In this document: positions 31,463 to 42,082 of the stretch, piece by piece
Layout: each line of letters starts with the position of its first letter
How positions within the stretch are numbered: position 1 is the first letter of the stretch
DNA from: Symsagittifera roscoffensis
Lineage: Eukaryota > Xenacoelomorpha > Acoela > Convolutidae
Reading direction: 5' to 3'
Assembly: GCF_963678635.1 (NCBI RefSeq)
Contig: NC_087065.1
Location: 64,759,374-64,823,373, forward strand
Length of the DNA: 64,000 nt
Translations under genes and position numbers: made by a program
Notes under the pieces: generated by a model
Seen by the model: only the letters and a program-made list of their open reading frames with translations
Database searches by the model: none
Told to the model about the DNA's origin: nothing

Positions 31463-33153
31463 ATGTACAGGGTTTTGTCCGGGGAGTCAAGAAACATCTC
31501 AGACAACTTGGAATATGATGTTGGGGAATCAGTCGACTCGAGTGTTGACTCAAGGCCCCAGTCTTGGGACAACACATCTGAAACAACTTCCAATTCCGAT
31601 ATGTCAGAGATCGCAATCCACTCCTTATTGGTAGACTGGAAGCAGCGCGGGCTGGACCGAGAAACGCATCAGGATCCAGACAGGGACAGATACACTTCAG
31701 ATGAAGAGGGCACTGTGGTAGATAATGCCGCAGACGAGCTCGAGCTGATAGCAGTTTCGAAACGCCCAACCAGATTGCTGCCACATGGTACGGTCGTCCG
31801 TACCAATCTGGAACCATCTGTGCAGGAAGCGATGCCTTTGAAAAAGATATGGTGTGTCAAGTTGATGGACGATGCTCATGCTCCGGAGATAATGAGTGGG
31901 CAAATGAACGTGGTAAAGACGTATTTGAAAGCCAGGTACAGGCTGTCGGATCTCCTAAGGGCTCAACGAAATGATGGAATGACGAGCAGTCTGAAGAGAT
32001 GGATCACGAATGGAGCACCTGACAGGGGAGACTTGGAAGAAGACAGCTACAAGATCTTGAAGCAAATCTACCTGAAGCGAAACGACTTGTTGTACCTGAA
32101 CAAGGACGGAATCGTAGCCTGCAAACGTAAAGAGGAGGACAAGGTCCTTTATAAATACAATACAATAGTGTTACCACAGTTGTACCAGACCGAATTGCTC
32201 TTTCGCTCACATGATCAGATGGGCCATCAAGGCGTGGAAAAAGTGTATAACAGGATACAGAAACGATTCGAATGGCCGGGATTGAAGAATGCTTGTGAGA
32301 AGTGGATCGCCGCATGCCTGTCATGTCAGCAGGCGAAGGATCCCAGGAAACTAAGGTTCCCCCTACAGTCAATAGAGTCGTCAGGTTTCAACGAAGTGGT
32401 GCAAATTGATCATCAGAAAATCTGCATGACAGCAACGGGCTATAATCAGGTGCTGGTAATGATCGACCATTTTACGAAGTATGCGGAGGCAGCACCCTGC
32501 ATGACAGCATCGGCGGAAGAAACATGCGATCATTTGATAAATGTGTGGATAGCGAGGCATGGCTACCCCATCACGTTCCAATCGGACAATGGCAAAGCAT
32601 TCGTGGGTGATCTCACGAAGGAGTTAATGAAAAGGTCGCAGGTAGCGCAAGCCCACTCGACCACTTATCACCCGCAAACGAATGGCCTAGTCGAGAGGCA
32701 AAATCGCACACTGGTATCCGAGCTGAGAGTCTATTGCTCGCGTTACAGTGATGGGTGCTTACAACAGCACGGAGCATTCCACCACGGGAATAAGTCCGCA
32801 CATGATGCTAACGGGTCACGAAAAAGCGCTCCCGTTGACGTTTTTCTACCCTGAATATGAGGGGAAGAGGACAGCACCGCAAACTTACGTGCGGGATGTT
32901 ATTAGAAGACAGCAGGACCTCAATGACTTATGCAGGAGGAACACGCAACAGGCGCAAATTAGACAAAAAAGGAGGTTTGACAAAAGGACAGCCGATGCGA
33001 AAGCCTACTCAGTTGGCGAATACGTCTTGGTGTTCCAGGAAGTGGTTCCACCAAAAGGAACCAAGAAATCATTAAAGAAATGACAATACCGAGTCCAACT
33101 GGGTCGCACCAGATGGTCCTCTACGTGTTCCACAATCCAACCTTGATCTCCTA
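31463..33153 (+). pseudogene. pol: Integrase of pol (shifted and partly deleted)
   Basis: After an acidic N-terminal extension comes the HHCC finger (HDQMGH at about 32209, CLSC-x2-QQ at about 32318) and the catalytic core: D in VQIDHQK (about 32400), D in FQSDNGKAF (about 32579) and E in GLVERQNR (about 32687). The D-to-E spacing of 36 codons fits D-D-35-E. Near 32748 about a dozen residues are missing and the frame changes; the core end (YNSTEHSTTGISP) continues in the new frame to TGA 33081-33083. Remnants of the C-terminal part run to 33153, but the GPY/F module seems deleted. It inserts cDNA into the genome; this copy is dead. Confidence 0.93.
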
Positions 33154-33169
33154 GACTTTGGGCGATCGA

Positions 33170-33197
33170 CTGGGACGGGGATTTTTGTCCGGGGAGT
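33170..33197 (+). promoter_or_regulatory. PPT/LTR-start-like sequence directly after pol
   Basis: ACGGGGATTTTTGTCCGGGG, followed by AGT, closely matches the junction in front of the 3' LTR (TGGGGACTTGTCCGGGGAGT, 43661-43680). It sits about 30 bp after the end of the integrase reading frame, where a normal Ty3 element has its polypurine tract and 3' LTR. It could be a fossil element end or a second plus-strand priming site. Confidence 0.5.
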
Positions 33198-33788
33198 GGG
33201 GGTAGGACTCACCCACACCGAAAATCTGATAATAAAAAAATTGAAATCGGCAAGAGAAACCGGAGAACTAGAGACAGAGGGCGAGAATGCTAAAAAACCA
33301 CCTTTTGGACGAATTTTTGAATCGTATTTTGATCTACCGAACCATTATTCAAACAATATCGTCATAACGGACAGCGATTTCATACTCACGGAACGCACGT
33401 GCGCTATAGCGATAACCACGGACGTAAGCTTCAAAACAGCACTAGCGGCTGATTTCAAAAGAGAGTATAAGAACATCGAACTTTTATGGAAACAGAGGCC
33501 TGGTGTGGGAGGGATGATGCATCACAGACACCAGGGAAATATTTATGTTTCCTGGTTACCAAGGCCACTGATAGGCAACACGTAGATCCAAAGAGCTTGG
33601 TATTGGCCTTGACTCGACTTAGGGATTTTTTGGTTGAGAGAGGAGTGACCTCTCTCTCGTTACCAGTAGATGATCCTAATAGGGGAAAGCTACATCCGAG
33701 AGAGTTGTACGCACTTGTACATGTGATATTTTCAGAAACTGACATAGAGGTTTACTTACATAAAAAATACTATCTGAGCATATGCTAG
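33196..33788 (+). pseudogene. Macro-domain-like module (ADP-ribose binding family)
   Basis: Two overlapping frames (33196-33585 and 33486-33788) join into one pattern through a single-base shift near 33552. The first gives the start and middle (FKTALAADFKREYKN, then a G-V-G turn and GNIYV); the second gives FLVTKATDRQ, a helix (LVLALTRLRDFLVERGV), strand TSLSLPV and the end SETDIEVYL. This order follows the OARD1/Poa1-like macro domain. The usual substrate-loop residues (GAGIA and IGCGLD) are not conserved: here TALAA and VDDPNRGKL, so catalysis is doubtful. There is no ATG; the first frame opens with GTG after the LTR-start-like motif. The assignment rests on pattern only. Confidence 0.5.
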
Positions 33789-34263
33789 GAATTGAGTTTG
33801 GCGATAAGTGGTTTTTATTAAGTTACTTGATAAAAAATAGTGTCAAGTTTTAGATTAGGATTAGGTTTTAGGTACAATAGTAGGGATTAGGTTTTTATGT
33901 GATAATATAGATGTGTGATGTTTATGTGTTTATGTGTTATGTTATTGTTATGATATATTTTATGTTTTGTGTCATAAAAGACCTGGAGTACTCCAGGTCA
34001 TCAAGGTGACAGCGCTCATTTGTGCTACCCTGACGCAGATACAGATGGATGATCCACCTTGGTGCTAAATTTTTAAATCAGGATTGAGAAGAGAATTTCA
34101 ATGAAGAGTTTTAAAGAGTTGAATGATGTTTAATCCAAAAATGATGGTTTTAAGTCGCGACTTGTTTTTTAGATCTTGATTGATCAGAAATTGTTTATTG
34201 AATTCATTGAATCAAACGAGACAGGAAGAAACTACACGACAGCAAGAATCAACACGATAAGAA
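33789..34263. other. Spacer before the accessory block, with a 20-bp perfect palindrome
   Basis: About 475 bp without a gene. The TTTTAGGTTTATGTG-like repeats at 33860-33960 are AT-rich. GACCTGGAGTACTCCAGGTC at 33980-33999 is a perfect 20-bp palindrome, followed by GGTGACAGCGCTC...CTGACGC. It may be a regulatory site for the downstream ORF, such as an internal promoter or splice-related structure. Confidence 0.6.
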
Positions 34264-35301
34264 ATGGGTGACACGAACGAACTTATGGAATTCCTCTCAG
34301 CGAGTCTAGGAGCGACTCTAGACGAGATCTATCAGCGGCTGATCGATTGTGATTTTACACGAGAAGACCCGGGGCTGGCGATGTTTGTGGTCGCGCTCCT
34401 CAATGCATTAGGACGAGAGGGTCGAGGGAATTGCCCTACGGAAGTCGTGTTGATGTTGGCCTTCGGTGAGTCCGGGACCGCCGAGAGAGGTCGAAACCGA
34501 CTGATGAGATGGCGGCGTGGAGAAATGTCTGGCCACGACCTGGCTCGTGAGCCAGGACTAGGTGAGCAGAGGGACCACCGGCTAGGTGAGATGCCCTTAC
34601 CCGTCCAACCTGCGCAGCCACTCATCGGAGTGAAGAGACAACGTGATGGGCCAGGCCCGTCACATTCGGTCGACTCTCCAACAGCTGCTCCTCCTCCGAA
34701 GAGAGTGAGGGTGAGAGAAATAGAGATCCAGACGTCGGAGACAATCGAGACGCTAGAGAAGAAGGAGAGAGATCAGAGCGAGCTGTGTGCCAAACTCCAG
34801 GAGTATAGGGCGATAGCTCGAGAAACAGACGAGTGGAAGAAGAAATATGAAGATCTGCAGGTGGCCTACAAGGAGGATGAAATCAAGCACCTGAAGGAGC
34901 TGTATATGGCACAGGTGAGCCAAGTGTCACAGGAAGTTCTGGCGACAATGAAATCCTCGGAGGGATCCAGCGATACACGCCCCAAGACGAGAGTACAGGA
35001 GCTGTGTGCATCGAGAGGGCCCGAGGCTCCTCAGCAGACACAACAGTCTGCTTCTAGTCAGAGGAACACGATACCGGTCCCTTCTGACACCTACCTCGCT
35101 CCTCAGTTCCAGGAATCGTTCAACGATGTGGCCAGAGCAACAATGGATGAGATCAACCGAACCACTGGGCGGACATTGGGTAGGATCGTTCCTTCCCAAC
35201 GTCGTGATCATTCATCTAATAGCTCGGAGCGAGCACCCCCCACACGGTGGTGTCGTCGGGGACTGCGCATGGCAGAACCTATCAAAAGTCCCGCGTGGTA
35301 G
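34264..35301 (+). pseudogene. Accessory block part 1: coiled-coil protein
   Basis: This is the only ATG in a good position for the whole 8.8-kb block. Residues 1-90 are helical and globular; about 95-155 are Pro/Arg-rich with a basic KRVRVRE patch; about 155-225 form a strongly predicted coiled coil (Glu/Lys/Leu heptads); then a Ser/Gln/Pro-rich tail follows. Near 35240 the sense passes to the next frame, whose reading is continuous in character with this one, so I take this as the N-terminus of a larger product with SGNH. The basic patch plus coiled coil could mean self-assembly with nucleic-acid binding, as in ORF1 proteins of LINEs. No family is recognised. Confidence 0.6.
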
Positions 35302-36683
35302 ACATTAGGAAGAATCTGATGACACGTCACCAGTTCACGCAAGTAGCTGCGGAGCATCCTCGAGCCTGCCTGAATGACATGAGCTGGAACCCCGCTACGA
35401 GCGACCAGGTAATTCCGCCAGGGAGTCGCCACTTGATCATAGGAGACAGTTTGGTGAGGGATCTGAATGAGATCTTCGTCTATGGTCAGACTACCACGCT
35501 GTCCTTTGGAGGAGCCTCAGTGGCTCAGGTCATCAAGATGATGGAATTCCAGAGCGAGGATCACCTGGATGCGCTGGTGATAATGCTGGGAACCAACGAC
35601 GTCTCGAGAGCCCCAGTGACTCCGGAGAGCAAGTGGGAGCCTCTGTTAGTATGCCTCCTGAATGAACTGAAGGAGAAGTACAGGCCCAGGCTTGTGGTGC
35701 TGTGCACGATACCACGAAACCCGCTGGTGGGCACCACAGTGGCAGATTTCATGAATGGCAACGTGACACGGTGGAACGAAATGATCCGTAATCTGGTGAG
35801 AAACAACCCTGGCGAGCTGCGACGTCTGGATCTCGAAAACATGCTGCGCATGATTGATCACATCGCGCTTACCAGAGATGGAATACATTTCAACACCCAA
35901 CGAGGGAGACACTGGGTGAATGATGTATTTCAGACGCAGTTGAGGGAAGTGGAGCAGGAGTCGAGGACGACCAATTCTCTGGCTCGGACCAGCTCGACCG
36001 GAGGAAGTAGAATAAGGGCAAGCGTGCCCGAATCCCTCGTCAACAGCCTAGGGCCCTTGGCAATGGAGACGGCTGCAGCCACACCCATCGCTCCGAACTC
36101 AAACGTAAGAGAGAGGCTAGGGACTGCTCCTCCTCCCAGAACACAACCGCTTGAAAGCCGACTCGGGAGATCAGTGGTTCAGAACAGGAATAACTCCCAG
36201 ACCGTGTCTAGGAGGAACGATCCGCCCGCCACGGCAAACCCTGCTTCAGCAGCAGGACCGTCTACGAGCGCCGTGCCAGCGGAGGGAGTTGAACCAGGCA
36301 GCGTGCTGCTTTGGAACCGATCAGACCCTAGTCATTGGGGACAGTACAAGACGGACATGTCCACGAAGTTGAACATGAATACCCTGACGTGTCGGGAGGA
36401 CGCAATGAAAATGATTGGCGGGGAAAGTCCCACAGTGTCGCGACTATATCGGATACCGGGCGTGGATTGGCTGCTAGCAGAGCAGGAGCAGTTCAGCTCT
36501 ACGACTACGCTCCGGCACGCAGACTTGAATGGGTTGCCTCAGGACAATAACTTTGGACCTTTGAATACCCGGTCTCTTACGGACGTCCGACAGAGAGCCC
36601 GGGAACTGACGCCACCTGCTCGCAAGGGCAAGTTTCAGGCAGAGAACAAGCCCAATAACAAGCATCACAAGATGTACAGGTAG
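35247..36683 (+). pseudogene. Accessory block part 2: SGNH/GDSL hydrolase domain
   Basis: An SGNH hydrolase core is visible at about residues 60-230. Block I is LIIGDSLVRDLNE (nucleophile Ser, near 35446), block III MLGTNDVS (Asn, near 35590) and block V TRDGIHFN (Asp-x-x-His, near 35875), with a block II-like SFGGAS between. The full Ser-Gly-Asn-His set is present, so the domain looks able to hydrolyse esters, thioesters or acetyl groups. A Pro/Ser/Thr-rich linker and a second small domain (about 360-460) follow. SGNH/GDSL esterases are known in ORF1 of CR1-type LINEs and in giant rotifer Penelope-like elements; inside a Ty3 element I know of no standard example. TAG 36681-36683 is in frame with the next segment. 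Confidence 0.8.
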
Positions 36684-38096
36684 TTTGCTAAACCACCCGG
36701 TCAGACGCCTGGCGAGTATTCAAGGGATTACCCCCGAACGACCACGGTGGATGGAGATGACAAGAGATATGGGAAACTGAAGGCCCCAATAGGCGAAGGC
36801 CTGTTTGCAGCTGATAATCCCTTAGATATGAAAGCTGCCAAGTATCTGATTGTGGCCAGTTCCGACTATCTCTATACGCCCCGTTCTCTCTTTTGGCCCG
36901 ACGTGATTTTCTTGACAGCGCCTAAATTGGACTGGGGACAGGCAATAGGCATGATGATAAGTGTACGAAGGGTGGTCAGCATGGAACCGAAGGTGATAGT
37001 GGTTGCAGGCTCAAATGATCATCTGCAAAGCAGGGGCTTGTTGACACGTCTGACGGATGGGTCGATCCCGAGCAACGAGGTCATAGGGGAGGCGATAATG
37101 ACATTGCTCTCGGCGATGGCTGAGGTAGAAACAGCAGCAAAGCAACGTTTCACCCAAAATGTAGTGAAGGTGGTCTTTGTGTTGTCACCAGGGTACGCTG
37201 CATTGCCAGAACCCCTTCAGTTTGTGTACACGATGGTCACAACGATAGCAGAGGGACGGTTCAACGTGATAATTCCTGCCCCGAACAGAGTGGTAGACCC
37301 AGACAACTACTACCCGTCCCGATCTGAGCTTCCCGCCGTTTGGGCTGACATTTCCAATGCCATACAGGGACTCAAAGATTGTAGCACAACTCGCTTGGTG
37401 CTGGATGAGGTTCTGGGATTGGAGCTGTCCAACTTTGCCAGATTGCTGAAGTTAAGACCAGGGGTAGATGACGATCATCTGTTAGTACAACAGGTGGCGG
37501 ATGATCTCTGGTTCAGACAGATGGATCATGCCGAGGATGAACAGGGCAGGACAGTCAGGAAGGACATGACGTCAGCGGAAGAAGATCTCATGGCAATGGC
37601 TTTGCGCACGAAGCCGCACAACAACGTATGGTTGTACTTGTCACCAAGGCTGTGCACCTTGGGTGAGGACGCGTTCGAGCATGCGCCGGCAGTGATAAAA
37701 GAGATACACGTGTATCTGAAGAACTTGTTTGATGCCCGGGAGTTAGCTGGGGGCATGATGTTGAAATTGATGCAGGACGTAAACACGATGTCACTGGACA
37801 AGTTCCAAGCTGAAGTGCTAGCCACGAGGGCACAGTATGAACGATCGGATGCCATCTTGGGTGGAATGGGAGTGGGATGGACGCCATCCTTCCTGTCGAC
37901 GTGCTATCCTAGGGCATCCCGGAACCTGATCGCGAGTTTCGTCAAAGACATCAGGAAGTTGTCGATTGGCCTGATATTAGCCCTATACGTGACATTTGGT
38001 CATGAAAATTTCGTGAAGGGACCGGCGAATCTCTTCACCCAAGCGTTGGCAGATTTGAGAGTGGATGGACTCCTGACTCTGATTGCCATGACCTAA
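36684..38096 (+). pseudogene. Accessory block part 3: degenerate SGNH-like domain and helical region
   Basis: In frame with part 2 after a single TAG. Residues about 30-200 from the ATG at 36747 repeat the SGNH layout in weakened form: block I reads VASSDYL instead of GDS, block III VVAGSNDHL keeps Asn-Asp, and block V reads DPDNYYPS where DxxHPS would be expected (His to Tyr). This suggests an ancient duplication of the hydrolase with loss of catalysis, perhaps a scaffold or binding partner of part 2. The second half is helical and unrecognised. TAA 38094-38096 again lies in frame with the following segment. Confidence 0.6.
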
Positions 38097-38858
38097 GGTC
38101 GACTGGGTGATTTGCTTGTGCTGTTGCGTTACCCTGAACAACTCCAGGGACCAAGTCGTGAGTTCAATGCACAGTTCGAAACCACCTCGTTCAGGAAGAT
38201 GAAAGACTGGAGGACTCTCCTGCTCCAATAATTCTTGCAACAGAACAGAAGCGTCACGGGAGAAGATAAGGTGGCGACGGATGCGGGTGAGTGTAAGCAG
38301 TATTGTGGCATGCCCTTGCTGACAGATTTGGCTGTCATGATGCGGATCGATCCGTTGGCTCTGATTCACGGACTGCGGGAATTCGTCACGGTGGTGTATG
38401 GACCGGTGATGTCTTTCGCGTTCCCGGACGTGCAAGTCAAGGCATACAGGAATTCTGTGTTGTATGTCAACCTGGTCTCAGTCGTGGACTGTTCCGTGCT
38501 GAATTGGGTAGAGCAGAGGGAGCTGAGAGGGCTGGCCAGCGACGATAGGCTGTTCGGAAGAATAGCTGAGCCAGGTTGGCTGTTGATGGATTTCAAGTGC
38601 CGAATGGGCCGTGAGGACCTTTCCCACATCCAGTTTAACCCGAAGCTTTGGAATTTGAGACCAGTAGTGAAGGATACAGGAGCAACTATAGGAGTCCCAC
38701 TCTTACCAGAGGCCTATGAACACGCGAAAGAGAACCAGCAAGCATGTCTTTCTGGGTCCAGGCCGCTGCCGGACCAATGCCCTCGATATCCACCGAAGGA
38801 GGATGTTGTTGGGAGTCACATCTCCCATCATTGCCCCTCGCATCGGAGCAGCTCGTGA
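38097..38858 (+). pseudogene. Accessory block part 4: unrecognised segment
   Basis: The same frame continues past TAA 38094 and a second TAA at 38229-38231 with sensible sequence (a Leu/Arg-rich helix, then FRKMKDWRTLLLQ before the stop). The longest open piece (38235-38858) is mixed alpha/beta in character. Near 38750 the sense moves one frame on, so the last about 35 codons of this ORF are not genuine. No domain recognised. Confidence 0.5.
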
Positions 38859-39288
38859 TGCAGAGAAGAGAATGCTGAAGTGGAGCGAAGGGATGGAGCC
38901 GCGCTTCATCAGCTGGAATGTTGCAGCCGCGCACACGTTTGACTTCTTATTTCCTGATGCTTGGAGTAGGAAAAAGATCAAGGCACTACCTTCCAGGAGA
39001 CCAGAGGACTCGGCTGAAATGTGGAACGAAGTGTATACTCCCACAGATGACTTATCAAGACTGAAGTGCTCAGGAGAAGTGAAAGTAGTGATGCTGAAAG
39101 TGGCAAAGGAGAGCAGAGGATGCTCATACATAACAATAGAGGATCTGGCACCACATGGCGAGGAGTCCGTAGAATTCCTGGTGAACGATGAATTGTTTTT
39201 ATCACGCAGGAGACTAGACCGTACCGGCTCGGCCGGACTCGGGCATAGACACATGACAAGGCCCTTCAGGACCCAAGCCGAAACCTGA
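38716..39288 (+). pseudogene. Accessory block part 5: possible ADP-ribosyltransferase-like segment
   Basis: Continues part 4 after a one-base shift near 38750. It contains FISWNVAAAHTFDFLF (about 38904), a strand VKVVMLKVA (about 39080) and a Glu-rich EESVEFLVNDELFL end (about 39160). The order resembles the F-x-S-x-S...A-x-x-F, strand, and E-x-E-V-x-F of R-S-E type ADP-ribosyltransferases, but the key residues are only partly matched and no arginine of the first motif is identified. With a macro-like module elsewhere in the element the idea is attractive but unproven. The frame changes again near 39250. Confidence 0.35.
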
Positions 39289-40027
39289 TGCAGGTGATGA
39301 TGAAATGATGGATCAGGACGATAACGATAACGACATCGAGGGAAAGACGGGAAAACCGGGTGAGACGGATCTAGGAGCGTTGGAGAGAGACTTGCTAGAA
39401 TACCGGTTCAGTGAAGACGACGATGGGGAAGTCGATGGGAGTCTATTGCTAATGACGCCATCGTCTTTCATGTCCCCTACATAGGAGGCGTCGGCCGACT
39501 TATCCCCGATGGACCCAATAAGCCAGGCGAGAGAATGCCGAAGCAGGGATCCGCAAAGATTGCTCCATGAGTCACCGAGGAGGAGAAAAATCGAAGAATC
39601 AATGAGGGTATCCTTCCTGAGTACGCTGCCGGAAGAGGAATGGGAGAGCTATCAAAGTGAGTTAGAAGGCAAGACAGGGGCAACCTGGAGCCGAGTGAAT
39701 TTCATGGAAAGATCATGGGATGTGATACGACAATATGGGACGCAGTCCATAATGAAGGTGGGATTGAACCAACCCGTCATGCGTGAGGTCCTGGAGAAAA
39801 TAGTGAACTCCATGGAGTCGGATGTTCTGACCGAGTCAGTAACAGAAGACAGTGCCGATGATCAGCAGGTCGCAAAGAAATTACCTGTCAGACGAGCCAG
39901 GAAGGGGCTGAAGCGACTAAAAGGGAAGACAGGAAGTCGAGCCGTGAACCCGAGAGTGGTGAAGTCGAAAGCCAGCGCAGTGGTGGCCTCTTTAACGAGC
40001 GCAGGTCGTTCAGGCGAGAGCGGTTAA
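39289..40027 (+). pseudogene. Accessory block part 6: acidic then basic linker
   Basis: From about 39255 the open frame is acidic (Asp/Glu-rich, many Asp-Asp), interrupted by TAG at 39483-39485, then continues as a short helical domain (about 39600-39830) and a strongly Lys/Arg-rich stretch (about 39870-40010) that could bind nucleic acid or act as a nuclear localisation signal. TAA 40025-40027 is in frame with the next part. Low-complexity content limits any functional call. Confidence 0.5.
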
Positions 40028-41464
40028 GGAGATGGTGCGATGCTGACCGGGGGAGAAAAAGAAAACCTGATACCCCCTATGCTCTTGGCAGGTCTGACCA
40101 CGACAGCCGTGAGATCAAAGAAAACAGCACGAACCCTGGCAGATACTAAATTAGAGATGGAGATCATCAGTCAATGTGGATCTGGAGGACTTGAAGATTA
40201 CAGGCCCTCGCGGACCAACATGGCCAAGTTGAAACTGGAAGGACAACTCGACGTGGTCGAGTACAGTCGAGTCACTGTGCCGGAATCGATCCACATGGGA
40301 GATCCAGCAGGGGGTTATGTGGAGATGTTGAAAGCGAGAAACTCCGCGAGAGGGCACCTAATGGCTTGGAGCGAGAAGCGAGCCATGCAGGAATATCTGA
40401 AAGAGCTTACGGAGAATTCAAACTTAAATCGGAAAGAATACGGTACGGTAATGTCCTCTGAAGCGAACGAAATCGGATTGGAAAAACTACTAGAAATTTC
40501 TTGGAGGGCGGCCCTCCAGAGATACTTCGACGAGACGATGCATGCACCTGCGACGGTGGCAGCGTACCTGGCTCATCCGTGCACGAGAACTGACCTGCAA
40601 GTACGGTTGGCTTGGTGCTTGATGGGCATCAAGAGGGCGGAATATGAAGCCAGTAATGATTCGAAATCACGGGAACAGGAGCTGGAGTTGATGGAAGCTC
40701 TGCGAGCGTTGATTTCAAAAGACGATTCTGCGATAGCATGGGCTAAGCATAAGGATGCCCTTTGCTTTGTCAGGTTCGTGGTGGATCGTATCCCCACTCC
40801 TGTTTCGGGAGAATGTATAAAGATCATTCGGCAAAAGGGAGTTGATAGCGAAAGGAACTTCCTTAGGGCACTCCTGGAACTGTATCAGGATATGCCGTTG
40901 ACTGTACCAAATAAGGAGTCGAATGACATGAAGAGCTATCGCAAGTTGGAAGAAGTGAGAAGATTTTCCAACAAAGAATTGAAAGTGAGCCGGGAGTTGA
41001 TTGAAGCAGTCAAGGGACAAAAAGACTTTGCAACACTAGGGAAACTGAAGTCGTTCCAATATGTGTCTGGCATACCGGGGATGGCGTATAATCCCTTCGT
41101 GAATGAAGAAACCACGGAAGCGTACTTCGACTATGAGCAAGTCATAGTACTCAATTTCTGGGTTGAACGGATTAAGGAAACTGGAATGCTGATGGTGGAA
41201 CAACCCAAGCTGGGAATTATCTTGGAAGAACGAGTGGTCGAACCCTCGGTTCACGAGCTAAAGGGGCAAGTGAGTTTTGATTGTGGTTCTTGGGACGGTC
41301 CCTTGAAAACCAGTCTAGTAACGATGTGGGAACTCATGAAGCCTTCTTGGTGTCCTCATCCTAACGCCGGTTTAATCTGGGACATGACGGCGGATATCAC
41401 GTTAACCTGGATGATGACGCGAGTCTACATGATCTGGCCATCATACACCATCTGCTGGCCATGA
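40028..41464 (+). pseudogene. Accessory block part 7: conserved unrecognised domain
   Basis: About 450 codons of well-formed, mostly helical protein containing several Trp and conserved Asp/Glu-rich positions. The second copy on the minus strand (62888-64000) encodes the same protein with many substitutions but preserved hydrophobic pattern, which indicates past selection. Near 41395 the sense moves to the next frame (the second copy has the matching continuation HDLAVMHHLL after TADV). I do not recognise the family. Confidence 0.6.
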
Positions 41465-42081
41465 GGTTGACGAAGCGGAAGAGCAACCCATCCGCGGAGC
41501 TGTCCGAGGAAGGTCCATCGAGCAATTGGTTGAAGCAAGGCACATGCTTGGCTCAACATAGTGGGATGGAAGGACATGTTTGTTACTTGGGGCACTGCCT
41601 GATTACGCTGAGCGAGCAGCATCGACAACTGGCACGATTGTACGGAAGATTGAGCATGTCGGATAAGAGTGGCATGGAGTTGGTCGCGGACTGTCATGGG
41701 GTGACGGATGTAAACTTGACCACAGCCTTGGGATTTTGTAGCATGACGAGTTCGATAGAATCGCTTGAGCGCCTGGAGCGTGCCCATGAGCTAGTGACGT
41801 TCCTCATCGTGGAAGTGTTCCCTGGAGCATTGCAGACAGAGCAGAAGATCGGAGGCTGGCGAGAAGATCTGGAGAACGAAATGAATCTGAAAGATAGTGA
41901 AGCCTATCATAAACCTACTGGTTCAAAATATCTGGTGGGTTCAAGCTCCGCACCATATTGCAGTAGTAGGTATCCTACGCTCATGGTGGTGATGGATGCG
42001 AGGACGCAGCAGGTGTTGCTTGACCAACTTTTCTCTGTTCCAAAGTGCGTGAGGTTGGCCAGAATGTCGGAGGTCATATGA
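41461..42081 (+). pseudogene. Accessory block part 8: conserved unrecognised segment
   Basis: The coding sense enters this frame near 41395 and includes a His/Cys-containing stretch (CLAQHSGMEGHVCYLGHCL, about 41548-41605) that could bind a metal: Cys, His, His, Cys, His, Cys within 19 residues. A helical region follows. The second copy keeps Cys, His and Cys at the same places (GMEGHVCGTGHCL). The ORF ends at 42081, where the sense shifts again (Arg-Ser-Tyr-Asp-Leu-Leu-Ala-Lys continues in the next frame). Confidence 0.55.
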
Positions 42082-42082
42082 T

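Noticed and set aside
25713..32801. Many minus-strand and alternate-frame ORFs across gag-pol of the giant element
   Set aside because: They are shadows of the GC-richer plus-strand coding sequence, with no recognisable motifs.
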